A DNA stretch of 64,000 nt from Henricia sp. BOLD:AAB3569 (Eukaryota > Echinodermata > Asteroidea > Spinulosida > Echinasteridae). Positions 42,182-54,020 of the stretch are shown piece by piece. The stretch is from the NCBI GenBank assembly GCA_037783545.1, contig JBBELK010000329.1, positions 4,664,501 through 4,728,500 of the forward strand, read 5' to 3'. The first letter of the stretch is position 1. The number at the start of each line of letters is the position of its first letter. Under the pieces are notes generated by a model. It was not told the DNA's origin. It searched no databases and worked only from the letters and a program-made list of their open reading frames with translations. Both the position numbers and the translations under genes were made by a program.

Positions 42182-43033
42182 CAGTAAACTCCGGCTAAGT
42201 CGGCACTCTTGGGACCCGAAACGTTGTGCCGACTTACGCGAATGCCGACATATGCCGCAAGTCGTCATTTTGCCGACTTACACAACGTTACATGAACGGC
42301 CTAAGCATATGGTTAATTGCAGCATGGAGGCTTTGATTTACCTTGGTTTAATCTCCTTGTTTTTGGGGTCGATTCCAGCAACGAAATCCTTAATTGATTT
42401 ATGTCAACATCGTGTTTTTATGGACACGCAAAATACGCGCGCGTGTGAAGTTCTACATGTGACGACCCCCAAAATGGAAAGTGCGCATGCGTAATTAAAA
42501 GGGGAAACCCCTTTTTGAGTGCACGCAATCTCACATGGCCAGGGCTGCGTTCCACATACGTGAACGTTGCCAACGTTTGCCACTGGTACAGTGCTTTTGT
42601 GCACTGGTCTATGGAAAGCCGGGTACCAGTTGTTGGCAAACGATGGATGCAAACGTTTGCAATGTTCGCGTGTTTCGAACGCAGCCCTGGCTGTAACATG
42701 ACGACACCGATACACTGGTGACCAGGGTCCGTGCGTGCCAATAAACAGACGTCAGTTAAGCAGTGTTTGTCGATCTTTTCACTCGACAGGGAAGGAAATC
42801 GATGCCATATTGTGTGGTTTTTTTAAGTGCCGACTTACACAAAGGATTTTGTATTGCATTTTGTTGAAATGGACCAAGAATAACATGCCGACTTGGGCGA
42901 AATGGCGACTTACAAATGCCGACTTAGAAACATATATTTCAATGGAAATGCATTATAGACTTTCGGGACTTTCGTCGGACAACCGACTTAGGCGATTTGC
43001 CGACTTGTACGATGTCGACTTGGCCGGTGTATG
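42182..43033. mobile_element. Pogo/Tigger-like element with nested fold-back
   Basis: It starts CAGTAAACTCCGGCTAAGTC after TA. The other end near 43033 carries GACTTGGCCGGTGT. The interior repeats GCCGACTTA. A separate palindrome (GGCCAGGGCTGCGTTC to GAACGCAGCCCTGGC) is nested at 42537-42692. Confidence 0.45.
42537..42692. mobile_element. Fold-back element nested at 42 kb
   Basis: The arms GGCCAGGGCTGCGTTC / GAACGCAGCCCTGGCT and AACGTTTGCCACTGGTAC / GTACCAGTTGTTGGCAAACG are inverted. The core TGCTTTTGTGCAC also occurs at 32208. Confidence 0.62.
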
Positions 43034-45920
43034 TCCCACTATGTAAATTGTTTTGTGGCCTAACTTGATGGTATGACCCATGTACACATGACATTCTATC
43101 CTGATAATACAAGGTTCCCTTTATAACAAGGTAATTCGCAAAGTCCCAAGGATTTTTTATTAACAAGGTTCGACTACATGTATCTCCTAAATTAAAAGTC
43201 TGATCACTAAAATGATTAAATTACATTGGTTCCTAGTCACTGTCAGTCATGCAGAAATGTCAAGTTTATTCACACGTCTGTGAAATGAAACATCTAAATT
43301 AAAAATTCATTGCATGTATGAAATACAGGCAGTGAAATGAAATGTGTAACGCACACTGCAATGGAATGTACACATGGCGTGATGCGTACACCCTTCAAAA
43401 GACATGACTCACGGCTAGGACTGGGGCAAACGGCCAAGTCTGTTCGAAGTGGTTTGGGTCAATTCCATTACGCTACACTACATGCCTCAAAGACATAAAA
43501 ATCATCTCATTATAATTCCTCCTGCAATCATTAGCTCTTGTGGGCACTGTGTCTGCATGGTCCAGCACAGTTGTCAATGCACAGAATGACAGATTTATGG
43601 ATTACAGAATCATCAGGGAAACTGTTTCAAATTGTGTAATAAATATCTGCGGTAGTGAGGATGTGTATAAAAACAAACATGTTTAGCTCAGTACATTATG
43701 TGTTCTTAAAAAAACAATGAAAAACGGTATCCATGCTTTCAAGAAATTGTGCGAAACCACTGTCCTATTTAGGCTGGCTCCCGGTTATACTATACACGGA
43801 AAATGGAATCATACCACAGAAGTCAGGGGCCTAGTTTCATTCACACGAGGGTGCACTTGTAAAAACAAAAAGCAATCTACATTATCTTCAATCGTCATTT
43901 TCTAAAAAGATGTCACCTTAGACGAAATCACTTCATTGGACAGTTGGAACCACTTCTATCTTCCATGATTTGATTAAGGCTTTTTTGGTCAAATGGTTGA
44001 TTAATATTTTGGGAAATAAACCCTGCATACGGGCTTTAACATTATGTTGTGTTAGTGCAAGCAATTTTTTTTATAAGTGCTAGCTAATTCCGATGACAGC
44101 TTGCGCAAGGGATCATTTTTGTAAAATTTTGGGGGAAAAAAAGAAGGAATTTTTGGAAGGGATTTCTAGCCCTTAACGCTAACAGAATGTTGTATCACGC
44201 ATCCCCCACATTCTGAATTATTCATACAGTTCCTTACAGGCAATCCAGGTGTGCTTCTGCGACCAAAATAATCCTCCCTTGCGATTTAAAACTCAATTTA
44301 AAATGCGTAAATCCAACGTGGATCTGTTTTTCAATCAAAAAAAGACGCTGAACGCAAGTATTATACGTCTCCTATGCACTCTAGGCACAATAATCCCGAT
44401 GCGAATATTTTTAGGCTGTGCGAGGCGTGAAAAACAGAACATCAAAAGAATGGGCAAGCGGCCTCCTTAACAAAAATCCATTAACGCCAGTTGCCACCCC
44501 ACATCAAATCCTCGTTGTTTTTATCCCGAGAGCTTTTAAGCGTAGGCGTTTCTAGATTGCCATTTCCCTCTCTTTGTCGGGGGTCGTAATCTTCAAGTTT
44601 TTTTTAATTTTCTTGAAAGGCTTTTATGATGTTTACTTTTGGAGATGGAAAAAATAACCAAAATGATTAACTAGTGTTAATGCACGACTCTGAATCAATT
44701 TTAAAGAGTTCAACAAATTTGAGCCTGAAATCTTTAATTTTTCCGCTCTTGTCAGCACAATGTACAACTCAGTTCTCCTTTTGTGGTATGAAAGAAGTAA
44801 TTTACAAGGGTTTCAGAATGCAATGAACACATACATTTAAGGAACGCACATTCTGAAAGACTTTCTCACACGATCTCACAGAGACGATTAAAATCTGACA
44901 AAATGGCTGTATCTTGTGAAACAAAAGCAATCTTGAAAGTGGCTATCACTGATTAATCACAAATTTGTCTCAATCTATGAGAGATTTTGGATGAAGTCCA
45001 GACCCACATGTAACGGTACAATAAATGTTTCAGTTTGTTTGTGTCGTGTGTAATTTCTGCAAAGATGTTTACATCGCCATTTTGGATTCTGCGCTGAAGG
45101 ATCCCAGAGATTTTTTAACCAGGATCTGAGCAAATTGATTTCGATGATCTGAAAAATAAAACAGAAGCAATTTCTATACCTAACAATGTCAATGAATCAT
45201 CAGCCGGATGCCAGACACCGGACATCAGAGGAGGGAATGCTAGTGAAAATAAGGGGGCAAAGGTCAAATCTAGAGGACTTCATGCTAGTGACTTTCTCTG
45301 TCTTCCTCCATGGTTGGCCTGAGCACCGGACACTTGGGAGGGGGAAAAGGGGTTCAAATGAAGGGCAAAATTTCAGGACTGATGGGGGAGGCAGGAAGCC
45401 AGAACTAATTACAATCTTCCACTGAAATGAGGGGAATGCTTAAGGCAGTCTTCCTCTAGTCTAGATGTCCTTTTACCAATCAAGATAATATTTTCCTGCA
45501 AATCCTCTTATCTTCTCTCAAAATAGAGGAAACAACTTTAACTTGTTTAAGAAGTACAAAATGGTAGATCAGCCATGTTAGCTTCGAAATAACGCAAACA
45601 AGTAATATAGTAGCACTTAAAAGCTAACAAAATAATAAATGGTCCATGAGCTTCCGTAGCACCAACTACTGTTCTCTGATAAAATTACAACTCCATGTTA
45701 AGTTTTGCCAATTTACTCGATTTGAAAATGCTGTGTGTTTGCGTCACTCTTCCCCCCCACAAACATGACAAATCTGAATAAAAGGTACGTTTTTTATTGT
45801 GTAAATTCGGCAATAATAAACTCTTACAATACACACTATTTTTACTACAAGTTAGTTGTAGGCTATATTTACACTATGCCGTTCTGGAGATTAATTCAGT
45901 ATTCGTTAAAGCAGCTCTTT
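43034..45920. other. Intergenic, mostly unassigned
   Basis: Apart from the dispersed repeat at 43615-43905 and a TTCCCTTTATAACAAGG pogo-like scrap near 43110, I see no gene, RNA or clear transposon end in nearly 3 kb. Confidence 0.4.
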
Positions 45921-46250
45921 AAGTCTGGAAAAGGGTAACAAATGGTCCGGCAACCATTCTAAAACATCCCTGTACAAATTTCCTACGTAACTTGCGTTTA
46001 CAACAAGGACAGACGAAGATGCGACATGGGTGTCTGTCCTTGTTACGCAAGTTAAAGGCAGAGGCTCGTCAGCAATGCGCATGCGCCAAATTCGTGCCAC
46101 GAAATACGCAGCTCCATAGCAAAGACATGGAACTGCGTATTCGTGGCACAAAATTGGCGCGCTCGCATTGCTGACAAGCCTCTGCCTTCAACAGGAAATT
46201 TGTACAATTGTCAGACCATCTGTTACCCTTTTGTGGCTTAAGTTATCTTC
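45921..46250. repeat. Triple-nested palindromes
   Basis: Outer arms GGGTAACAAATGGTC / GACCATCTGTTACCC (45931, 46225). Middle arms CTTGCG-ACAAGGACAGAC / GTCTGTCCTTG-CGCAAG (45990, 46030). The GGCTCGTCAGCAATGCG palindrome is at 46052-46190. Confidence 0.68.
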
Positions 46251-46610
46251 TGTTAAAGGAGCGTATCAAGATCACATTTTGGCGCCCCTAATTTTTTTCC
46301 CGCGAGTGTTGAGATTTTGATACCACATAATGTGTCGTATTTTTCTCATTACTATTTCGAAATGTTGCGCTCTCGATCTGAATATTTTCAGGGATATTGT
46401 CAAAAATCAACCGAAGTTTAGTAAACTAAATTATCCGATTACATGTAGGCTATATAAAGTAGTGCAGTGATTACACCAACCTTTTTGCTTCCACTTCCAA
46501 ATGGGGATTGCAAATTTCCTGTTTTCTTCCCATGGATAGTATTTTGGGGAGGTATTTTATATGATTGTTAGGTTAGAACAAAATCCATTTTTTTAAAAAA
46601 TCTTGATTGC
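46251..46610. mobile_element. TTAA-type repeat, uninterrupted relative of 2545-3165
   Basis: It starts TTAAAGGAGCGTATCAAGATC and shares ACACCAACCTTTTTGCTTC and CCCATGGATAGTATTTTGGGG with 2730-2800. The right terminus is decayed. Confidence 0.55.
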
Positions 46611-47432
46611 CAAAAAAGAAGAAAACAAATCTAGACTGGAGGCACGTACCAACCCACTTTCTCTTCACTTAAATTCTAGTACTGTACTTCTGGAGCAATG
46701 ACCTACGAAAAAAAGCGAGTGGGTGAAAATCTCTTCTTACTACGTGCCTTTTTCAGCATCACATGCAAAAAACTAATTTCAAAGCACTCCCTCGATGTCC
46801 AAATCAATAAGATAACGACACCTTACCTCCCATGAACTGCATTGAAAACGCACGCAGAATGATCAACGGCTGGACGACTTCAATGAAAAGCTCGACAGAA
46901 TCAATTACACTGGGGCGTTTGGTGATTAATTCACTAATAAAGTTGAAGTGTCTGTGCAGCACAGTCGTTTGGAAATGTGGGCGTAGATGAATTGAACTTG
47001 TCTGTTTTGGTTTTTGCCGACTTCAATTTTTTCATCCCTGAATTGTGCAATCTGGGGGAGCTAGGAAACTCATGTTACAGCAAAACAAACTCCCCCACAT
47101 ACAAAAATAATGAGTACATGTATTTTTAACTGCCAATTTGGGATTGCATCAACATTATTATTCTTATTGGTTTATTTGCTTTTAAAACAGTTATTAAAAT
47201 GGACAGCAGTATGGCATCCGGTAGGTTGAATTGCACTATACATCCTAACATAAAAATAGTAGTTACAATTAAGAGGAACAAATATTTTAAATATAAAATC
47301 ACAAAATACAATGTAAGATATACGATATTACAAAAAACAAAGTAAAAAAGGGCTCTAATAATCACACGACAAGGTAACACATTTTACAAAGGGCGCCCAC
47401 AGTCAACGCTGCTTATTCAGTAACTGAGTTAA

Positions 47433-47784
47433 AGGAGTGTGACCAGATCACTTTTTTTTACCCATAACTCCCCGGGACTTACCTTATGGGTCATGAGATT
47501 TTTATATTATAACATCCGTTATATTTTTTTCTGATTACGAAACTGAAACTCCCGCGCTTCTAGGCCGCATATTTCCGAGGATATCGTCGAAAATCCACCG
47601 ATTATTTGTAAACTAATTTTCCAGTATCAACGTTTATCCGCTGAAAGCCGACTCGATAGTTTTGTTCATTTTTTTACTGGAAATTGCGAATGTTTTCGGG
47701 TTTTTTGGACATGGGAGGTGTGTATGGGAGTTACTTGATAATATTGGTAAGCTACATCGAAAACTATTTTCTGGTCACGCTCCT
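47433..47784. mobile_element. TTAA-flanked fold-back element inside the LINE
   Basis: Terminal inverted repeats (AGGAGTGTGACCAG and CTGGTCACGCTCCT) are flanked by TTAA at 47429-47432 and 47785-47788. Removing the element and one TTAA restores the LINE reading frame through to its stop, which proves the boundaries. Relatives lie at 46251-46610 and 2545-3165. TTAA duplications fit Kolobok- or piggyBac-type elements. Confidence 0.82.
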
Positions 47785-48085
47785 TTAAGCTTGGGATGCA
47801 ACTATTCTTGTACCTATTTGTTCTGCATCTCACAGTAGTTAACTGATTTGTGTTTCTCAAACTATTGTTCCTAGTTGGTGGAAGCCAGTCTCGGAACCTA
47901 TTTGTACTAAGAAGTGACCTTCCGAAATTGAGGGTCAATTTCTTAAGTCTCTGAGATACAGGGGAAATATTCAGTGCGCTACAAACTGTCTGATATGACT
48001 GTTTATTGCAATAATCATAAGTAAGAATGGTGCGGAAAGCCTTCTTTTGAAGTTTTTCGAGACACTCAAGTTGCTTTTTAGATAA

Positions 48086-49061
48086 GGCCAAAAAAAAAAA
48101 TAGTTCTGCTTCCGATTACATGGCATTTCAAAATAGGGTAGGTAGGTAGGGAATTTATTTTTTTTGCCAATTTTTTTTGTGCACAATCATATGGAGGCAT
48201 CTGCGTGTAGTCGAAGTCGGGTAACAAGAGTTTAAAGAAAAAAATTGAGTTTAAGGAAAAGTACAAGTCAATCCCTGCCATCCAGTCCAAAACAAACTTT
48301 TAATCAATTTATTTGGTCCCTGAAAAGCAGTCGCGCCACCGCTAGGCAGTGCGTGATCGAAATCGATCCGAATAAATGTAGAATCCATACACTGGAAGGA
48401 TTATAGACACTGTACTCCAATGCAGTACTTTTAGTTGATGGATTCTACGCGCCGTACATAGTACGGCGAAATTTCGCGGGAATAGTACGGCGAAATTTTG
48501 CAATAGTGCGGCGAAAATACGCAATAGTGCGGCGAAAATACGCTGTAGTCATGATAGTACAGCGAAGTTTTACTGTAAAAAAAAAACCAAGGTGCGCGCT
48601 AAAAAAATGGCGAGAATCAGCCACCGTACTCACCAGTCCAGGGCACTACATTCAGCTCTAGCTCTGCATGCACAGTTTCTGTATTCAGGCGCGCGTATGT
48701 ACTTCGTTGGCTGGTGCGCTGACATGACGTACGATGTACATGATATGATGACCGCCTCAACCGCCGTATGTGGCGAAAAGATCGTCCAGGCGCGGCGCGC
48801 AGCTTACATAACCCTTGATGAGACAGGGAACTACCCGGGGATCGTCGCGGTTGTAAAATTTATTGAAAGCGTGCGCCTTTGAAGCACGTCGTTAAAAATT
48901 TATTCATTTATTCATTTTTTCATTTTTTTATTTTTTATTTTTATTTTTTTTTTTATTTTTTTTTAATTTTTTTTTTTTTTCCTCGATAAAATTTTTAGGG
49001 TCGCAGCCTAAAAATAGGGTCGGTCGGGAAACCGGAAGCAGAACTATTATTTTTTTTGGCC
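48086..49061. mobile_element. Non-autonomous PIF/Harbinger-like element, 976 bp
   Basis: The inverted ends read GGCCAAAAAAAAAAATAG and CTATTATTTTTTTTGGCC, extending to CTGCTTCCG. TAA lies on both sides (48083-48085 and 49062-49064), as for Harbinger. Inside are GTAG tandem repeats near 48135, a tandem array of CGGCGAAAATACGC-type units (48462-48545), and an A/T-rich run at 48895-48985. No transposase is visible. Confidence 0.75.
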
Positions 49062-49137
49062 TAATCCCATATTCAATGACAGGTCTAATATACTGGATAT
49101 ACACAATTCTTAGGTCACTAACGTGAACAGCCAGATA

Positions 49138-49634
49138 CAGGGGTCAGAATTAATTTTTTAGTAGCCCACAGGACTAGTCAGATCAGTATTTCACTAGTCC
49201 CCCTCAATTTTTACTAGTCTGCGACACCACACTTGACTATGTTTTTACATCTTCATTCAAGTACGTATCAAGGTAAGAGTTGAGAGGTTGATCATAATTT
49301 TTTCTTTTAAAATGACTCATTAAGCATTGGTAAATGTGCAGATTTTACGGAAATCCCGAAATTTAGAGTGAGAAAATTTGAAGATTTTATGAGGAAACAC
49401 TTAGAAATTGTTCAGCCTGTCTCATATGGTTTGTACATAAGTTCTGAAGCTATGATCAACTTCTCAATTCTTTCTGAACATTTTTATTCTTTGAATGAAA
49501 GACTGTATTATGATTTACCACAGAGTATTGACCCACTAGCCCGTCGGACTACCAGCACAATGCAGCTAGTTAGTAGTAGTCCTCCGGCTAAAACCACTAG
49601 TCTCTGACTAGCGGACTAATGCTAATTTCGACCC
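49138..49634. mobile_element. CAGGGG-ended (hAT-like) element, about 500 bp
   Basis: It starts CAGGGGTCAGAATTAA and ends near CTAATTTCGACCC, with inverted sub-terminal ACTAGTC blocks. The internal part 49265-49400 resembles 1258-1390 and the split copy at 4190-4580, so it is one family with several members. Confidence 0.6.
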
Positions 49635-50109
49635 ATACAGACACATTTTGTTTTTACCAAAAAAGATTAAGGAGAGGAAACACTTGCAGAAAATTGCTTA
49701 ATTTTCTAGAATATTGTTTATCATAAAAGTAGCACATGGACGTTTATTTTGCAAACCGTAGGCTAATCCCTTTTGACCATTTAAAAAATCACTTTTAATT
49801 TGCAGCTAAATGCGCTTCATGCAAGTCGTCATGTTGCAGTTCAGCGCTTGGACTCAAGAGGGCATTCATAGTCACGTCGCGTATTTTCATACTTCACGGC
49901 GTGTATGAGTCGGGAAACAAGCATTCAATCCTGATGTCATCTATGCAACTGTGGAATGGTTGACATTAGGCCTATTCGCCCTTTTAAAATTTTAAATATG
50001 GCACATTTTGATGATCAAAGTTGATCATCAAAATTAATTGTTGCCCACGCTTAAAACAGGTGCACCGGATACTTATGAAGGTTTATGGAAATAATTTCAA
50101 ACAAGTGTT

Positions 50110-50205
50110 TATTTTATTTATTTATTCACCACATCCAACAGCGGAAGAACCGCCAATTACAGGAATGGGATCAATTAACATAGATATTCGAATAACTATC
50201 TACTT
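50110..50205 (-). mobile_element. Isolated SINE/LINE 3' tail
   Basis: TTTA repeats followed by CACCACATCCAACAGCGG and AATGGGATCAATTAACATAG, about 97% identical by eye to the tail of the SINE at 58022-58140. The head is absent, so this is a 5'-truncated copy. Confidence 0.6.
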
Positions 50206-50251
50206 CTGTTCCGTTTTACTGGGTTTATTTTACATTGGTAATATGGGATGG

Positions 50252-50689
50252 GATGTGGGTGGGTTTGTGCGAGTAAAGGAACGTTTTTCAGTTCCTTTAA
50301 TGTTCTTTCAGTGCAGCGCCATTGACCATGAGCATCCGCGTGCAGACAGCATTTTAAAATAAAAGCAATTTCCTCTGGTTTTCAAACCTTTACGGACTTG
50401 TTTTTTGGGAGGTTTTACCGAGACCGAGACGATGGTAAAATGAAAAATGGCTAAATTTTACTGATGTTCTGATGTGGGTGGGTTTGTGCGAGTAAAAGAA
50501 CGTTTTTCAGTTCCTTTAATGTTCTTTCAGTGCAGCGCCATTGACCATGAGCATCCGCGTGCAGACAGCATTTTAAAATAAAAGCAATTTCCTCTGGTTT
50601 TCAAACCTTTACGGACTTGTTTTTTGGGAGGTTTTACCGAGACCGAGACGATGGTAAAATGAAAAATGGCTAAATTTTACTGATGTTCG
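50252..50689 (+). repeat. Exact 219-bp tandem duplication
   Basis: 50252-50470 and 50471-50689 differ at one base by eye (AAAGGA versus AAAAGA). They are recent by identity. Each unit includes GAGCATCCGCGTGCAGACAG and a FACCGAGACC-like GACCGAGACGATGG block. Confidence 0.9.
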
Positions 50690-51106
50690 CATTTGGACAT
50701 TTTGACACAGTAAAATTTTACCAAGACTGTAGGAGAGTATGCGCAGTGTCCTTTCAAAGTTGGACCTTTACGGCCCGGACGTACGCTTCCAGAGCGCTTT
50801 TAACGACTCGCTGTGTTCGCTGTGTCCGCATTGGACTTTCCCTTCCCGGAAAAAGTTAACTGGGAACTTTTCCTGGGCAGCAGTTGGCCAGGAAAAGTAA
50901 CCGCTGGACTCGGGAAAAGTTCCTTAGAAGGAAAACGGCTTGGGCTGTCCGCATTGGACTTAATATGAGAAAAGTACCCATTGTCTCGGTAAGTTTCCCA
51001 AAAAAAGTCCAATGCGGACAGGCCTTAAGAGTGAGTGAACTTCATTTTTGTTTGCTAACAAATGTTCCCAGTTCTCAGGCTTTGACTGAATCAAACTCAG
51101 ATAATT

Positions 51107-52830
51107 AGGTGATCGGGCCAACAGCCCGATCACCTATTACTCTCGTACGATTTCTTTGTCTTTTTTTTTTTTTTTTTTCTTTTTCTTTTTCCACTCAAAC
51201 GTTTCCAGAGCTTTTCTTCAAAACGGTTCAAGCTATCAATTTGAAACTTGGGAGGAACATCAACCCCAATGTGAAGGTGTGCATACAAGTGTGACGTCAC
51301 TGTGACGTCATCGGGTATCAAATTACAACCCAAAAATGACCAAAATATGCATGTTTTAAAATGCTTCCGTCTGGAAAACCACGTGACCCATGATCTTCGT
51401 ATTTGACAGGCTTATATATCAGATCATGGCCTACAATTTTCTTCGTGTGGGCATTTTCATCTGACCCTTCCTTCTGGGGTCAATCTGAGGTCAAAGTTCA
51501 ACGAAAACGAAAATCTCAATTTTTGCACTTATTGAGCAACAATGCCCATCAAACCAAGCTGAATCTTTACGAAACTAAGTACAGGCATAGGTCCTATAGC
51601 AGACTTTCACCAGCGTGTTTAATATTATGATGGCATCAAGCGTGACGTCATCGTGACGTCATCAAGTATAAATTACACAACCCAAAAAACCAAAATATGC
51701 ATATTTTAAAATGCTTCCATCTCGAAAACCACGTGACCAAGGATCTTCGTATTTGGCAGGTTTATAGATGACATTCTGTTCTACAATTTTCTTTGTGTGG
51801 GCATTGTCATCTGACCCTTCCTTCTGGGGTCAATTGGAGGTCAAAGTTCAACGAAAACGGAAATCTCAGTTTTTACACTTACCAGTAACAATGCCCATCA
51901 AACCAAGCTGAATCGTTAGTAAATTAGATACAGACATAGAACCTACGGCAGACTTTCACCAGCATGTATAGTATCATGATGGCATCAAGTGTGACGTAAT
52001 CATGACGTCATCAGGTGTCAAATTACAAAAATTCAAAGGTTATTATTTTCAAAATTCATATCTCAAGAACCGTAATAGATACTTGAACAATTCTTTCACA
52101 ACATGATAAGTCTAAATGAACTGAACAAATCATACGATGTCATGACCCCTGTGTAACGCCTACTTCCGGTCCAAACCGGAAGTTGTTCGAAAATGTGCAA
52201 TTTTTTAGCATTTTGAATGGAAATAGATTCAAAGTGGTAGTGAATTTGACCATATTTCTACGGAACGAAATGTTTACACACATGTGGACCTTTTGACTAT
52301 TGGTGACGTCATTACATGGACGGTGGTTACGTAATGTGGTGTCAAATTACGCAAATTTGGAGCTGAGATGTTTTAAAATGCTGTATCTTGAACATTACAA
52401 CAGATATTGGTATGATTCCTTCGCCACATTTAAGAACTTGATCAACATATTGTTCAACAATTTGTGCACAAAATTCAATTGTGACGTCATGATGTCATTA
52501 CAGGTGTCACATTATAAGATTTCAAAGGTTATTATTTCAACAATTCATATCTCAAACGGTGCAAGCTATCAACCCCCCAGCTATGGCGGATATGCAGGGA
52601 GGAGATATTAGTTACCGGATTAGTGTATACAGCAGCTGATTTCACGAAACTTTACGCAATTGCGCAAGTCCACTTACGCCATAAGTTATTGCGCAAGTAA
52701 TGGCGTAAGTGAACTTGCGCAATTGCGTAAAGTTTCGTGAAATCGGCTGCTGAACTTCCATTTTTGCCATTCCACAGGTGATAACAACGTCTGAAATTCA
52801 TCACAAAATGTTCATTTAGCCCGATCACCT
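51107..52830. mobile_element. Large repeat element with 350-bp period and paired TGACGTCA sites
   Basis: The left hairpin AGGTGATCGGGC/GCCCGATCACCT (51107-51135) is inverted again at 52819-52830. Units start at 51291, 51641 and 51991, a period of exactly 350. The first two carry two TGACGTCA sites 11 bases apart. More sites lie at 52304 and 52482. No protein is recognised. Confidence 0.65.
52630..52752. repeat. Palindromic GATTTCACGAAAC element, copy 2
   Basis: Almost perfect: CAGCTGATTTCACGAAACTT, TACGCAATTGCGCAAGT and the inverse, 123 bp in all. It is nested in the TGACGTCA element (51107-52830). Confidence 0.7.
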
Positions 52831-53092
52831 GGCGTTTGTAACAACAAACGTCATACCTCTAGTTTGGACTTGAACCAGTCCTTGGACCCGGATAAAAGGA
52901 TTGGGCTAAAAAATTAAGATCCTGGGAGGTACATGTACATGTAGTTGGGGGTGTACCAGTACATGTAGTTATGTACTTGCTATGCACAGTACAATGCACT
53001 GGGAGACGAACACATGCAGAGAAAAAGGTCATCATTTTCTTAACCCAAGGATGTAAAAACATTAGTGGCATTCCAGAACAATATTTCTCTTA

Positions 53093-53395
53093 CACCGTGT
53101 TTACACTTGAATTGACAGAGGTGGATACAGACCCAGCATTTTTATTGGACCACAAAACTGAACATTTGATGCAATTACACTACACCTCGATTCGGCTTCA
53201 ACTCGCCCCAAAAAATGCAAAAGTCACCACTGATTGTAACTGCAGCGCATGCGTGAGCTGTTATTTGTGGCACTAGTGCCCGATTGGTCAATTAAATCTA
53301 CTACACGGCGGGCACCGCCCCGAGGACACTCAAATTGCCAAACCTGTATTCGGGTAGCGTTTACACTACAATTGCGGGGTTCAACCTAGACAGAA
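53093..53395 (-). mobile_element. Fold-back element, GTTTACACT ends, copy 2
   Basis: It shares GACCAATC...GTGCCCGCC-type text and CTGCAGCGCATGCGTGAG with 19277-19681 in reverse. A short hairpin follows at 53401-53430. Confidence 0.58.
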
Positions 53396-53747
53396 TTATT
53401 CTGTCCCTACGGGATTTCCCGTAGGGACAGAAGAACCCCCTTTCATAAAGTGGTTTGTTGTCATTTTGCCTCGAAATTAGAATCACACCCAACAATTTCC
53501 TCCTAGTTGTGTCCTGCAGTGGTTTGAGATGTCCATGATTGGAAAAAATATGTACAACACCGTTTTTGAAGCCAAAATGTTCTCCCACGTGCAAACTCAA
53601 CGATAGTTTTTCTCGTCGCTGTTTAAATAATTATGGACGTAGGAGGGCGCTCTCCATAGTGTAAATAAGGTACAGTTCCGAGTGCACAATAGTCTTAGCC
53701 CAAAGACCATGGGCGATATTGTTGGATTGTGCACGCCTTGGCCATGG

Positions 53748-54020
53748 TCTAATTTCAGTGAAATTTAGACCCTCCGTGAGATAAAATACAGACTGATCGA
53801 CTGTTTGCCCCAAAATCAAATATGCGCATGCGCGAGAGCGGAAAGGTCAACACAAGCTAGACCGGTTGCCTGTCCTCATATTTACTTCCCCTTTGTCGTA
53901 AACGACGAAGAGAAGTGTAGTGTTGACTACTCCGCTCTCGCGCATGCCATATTTGATTTTGGGCCAAACAGTCGATCAGTCTGTATTTTATCTCACGGAG
54001 GGTCTAAATTTTGGCCCACG
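53748..54020. mobile_element. Fold-back element with 80-bp arms
   Basis: GACCCTCCGTGAGATAAAAT and ATGCGCATGCGCGAGAGCGG are both inverted at 53935-54005. A 179-codon ORF crosses it by chance. Confidence 0.68.

Larger units (their letters stand above)
47153..49140 (-). mobile_element. CR1/L2-like LINE 3' end, split by two later insertions
   Basis: On the minus strand, 49140-49065 encodes a reverse-transcriptase tail motif (YIQYIRPVIEYG). After an inserted element, 48085-47785 continues LSKKQLECLEKLQKKAFR. After a second insertion, 47428-47403 gives the final TQLLNKQR and stop. A 3' UTR follows and ends in an ATT-rich tail near 47153. The pattern LEKLQKKA-x-R plus a terminal IPSL-TQLLN is typical of CR1/L2-type C-termini. 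It is a dead 5'-truncated copy and not a host gene. Confidence 0.8.

Noticed and set aside
47666-48091. 141-residue minus-strand ORF as a host gene
   Set aside because: Its sequence matches the C-terminus of CR1/L2-type LINE proteins and it runs into an inserted transposon at its 3' end.
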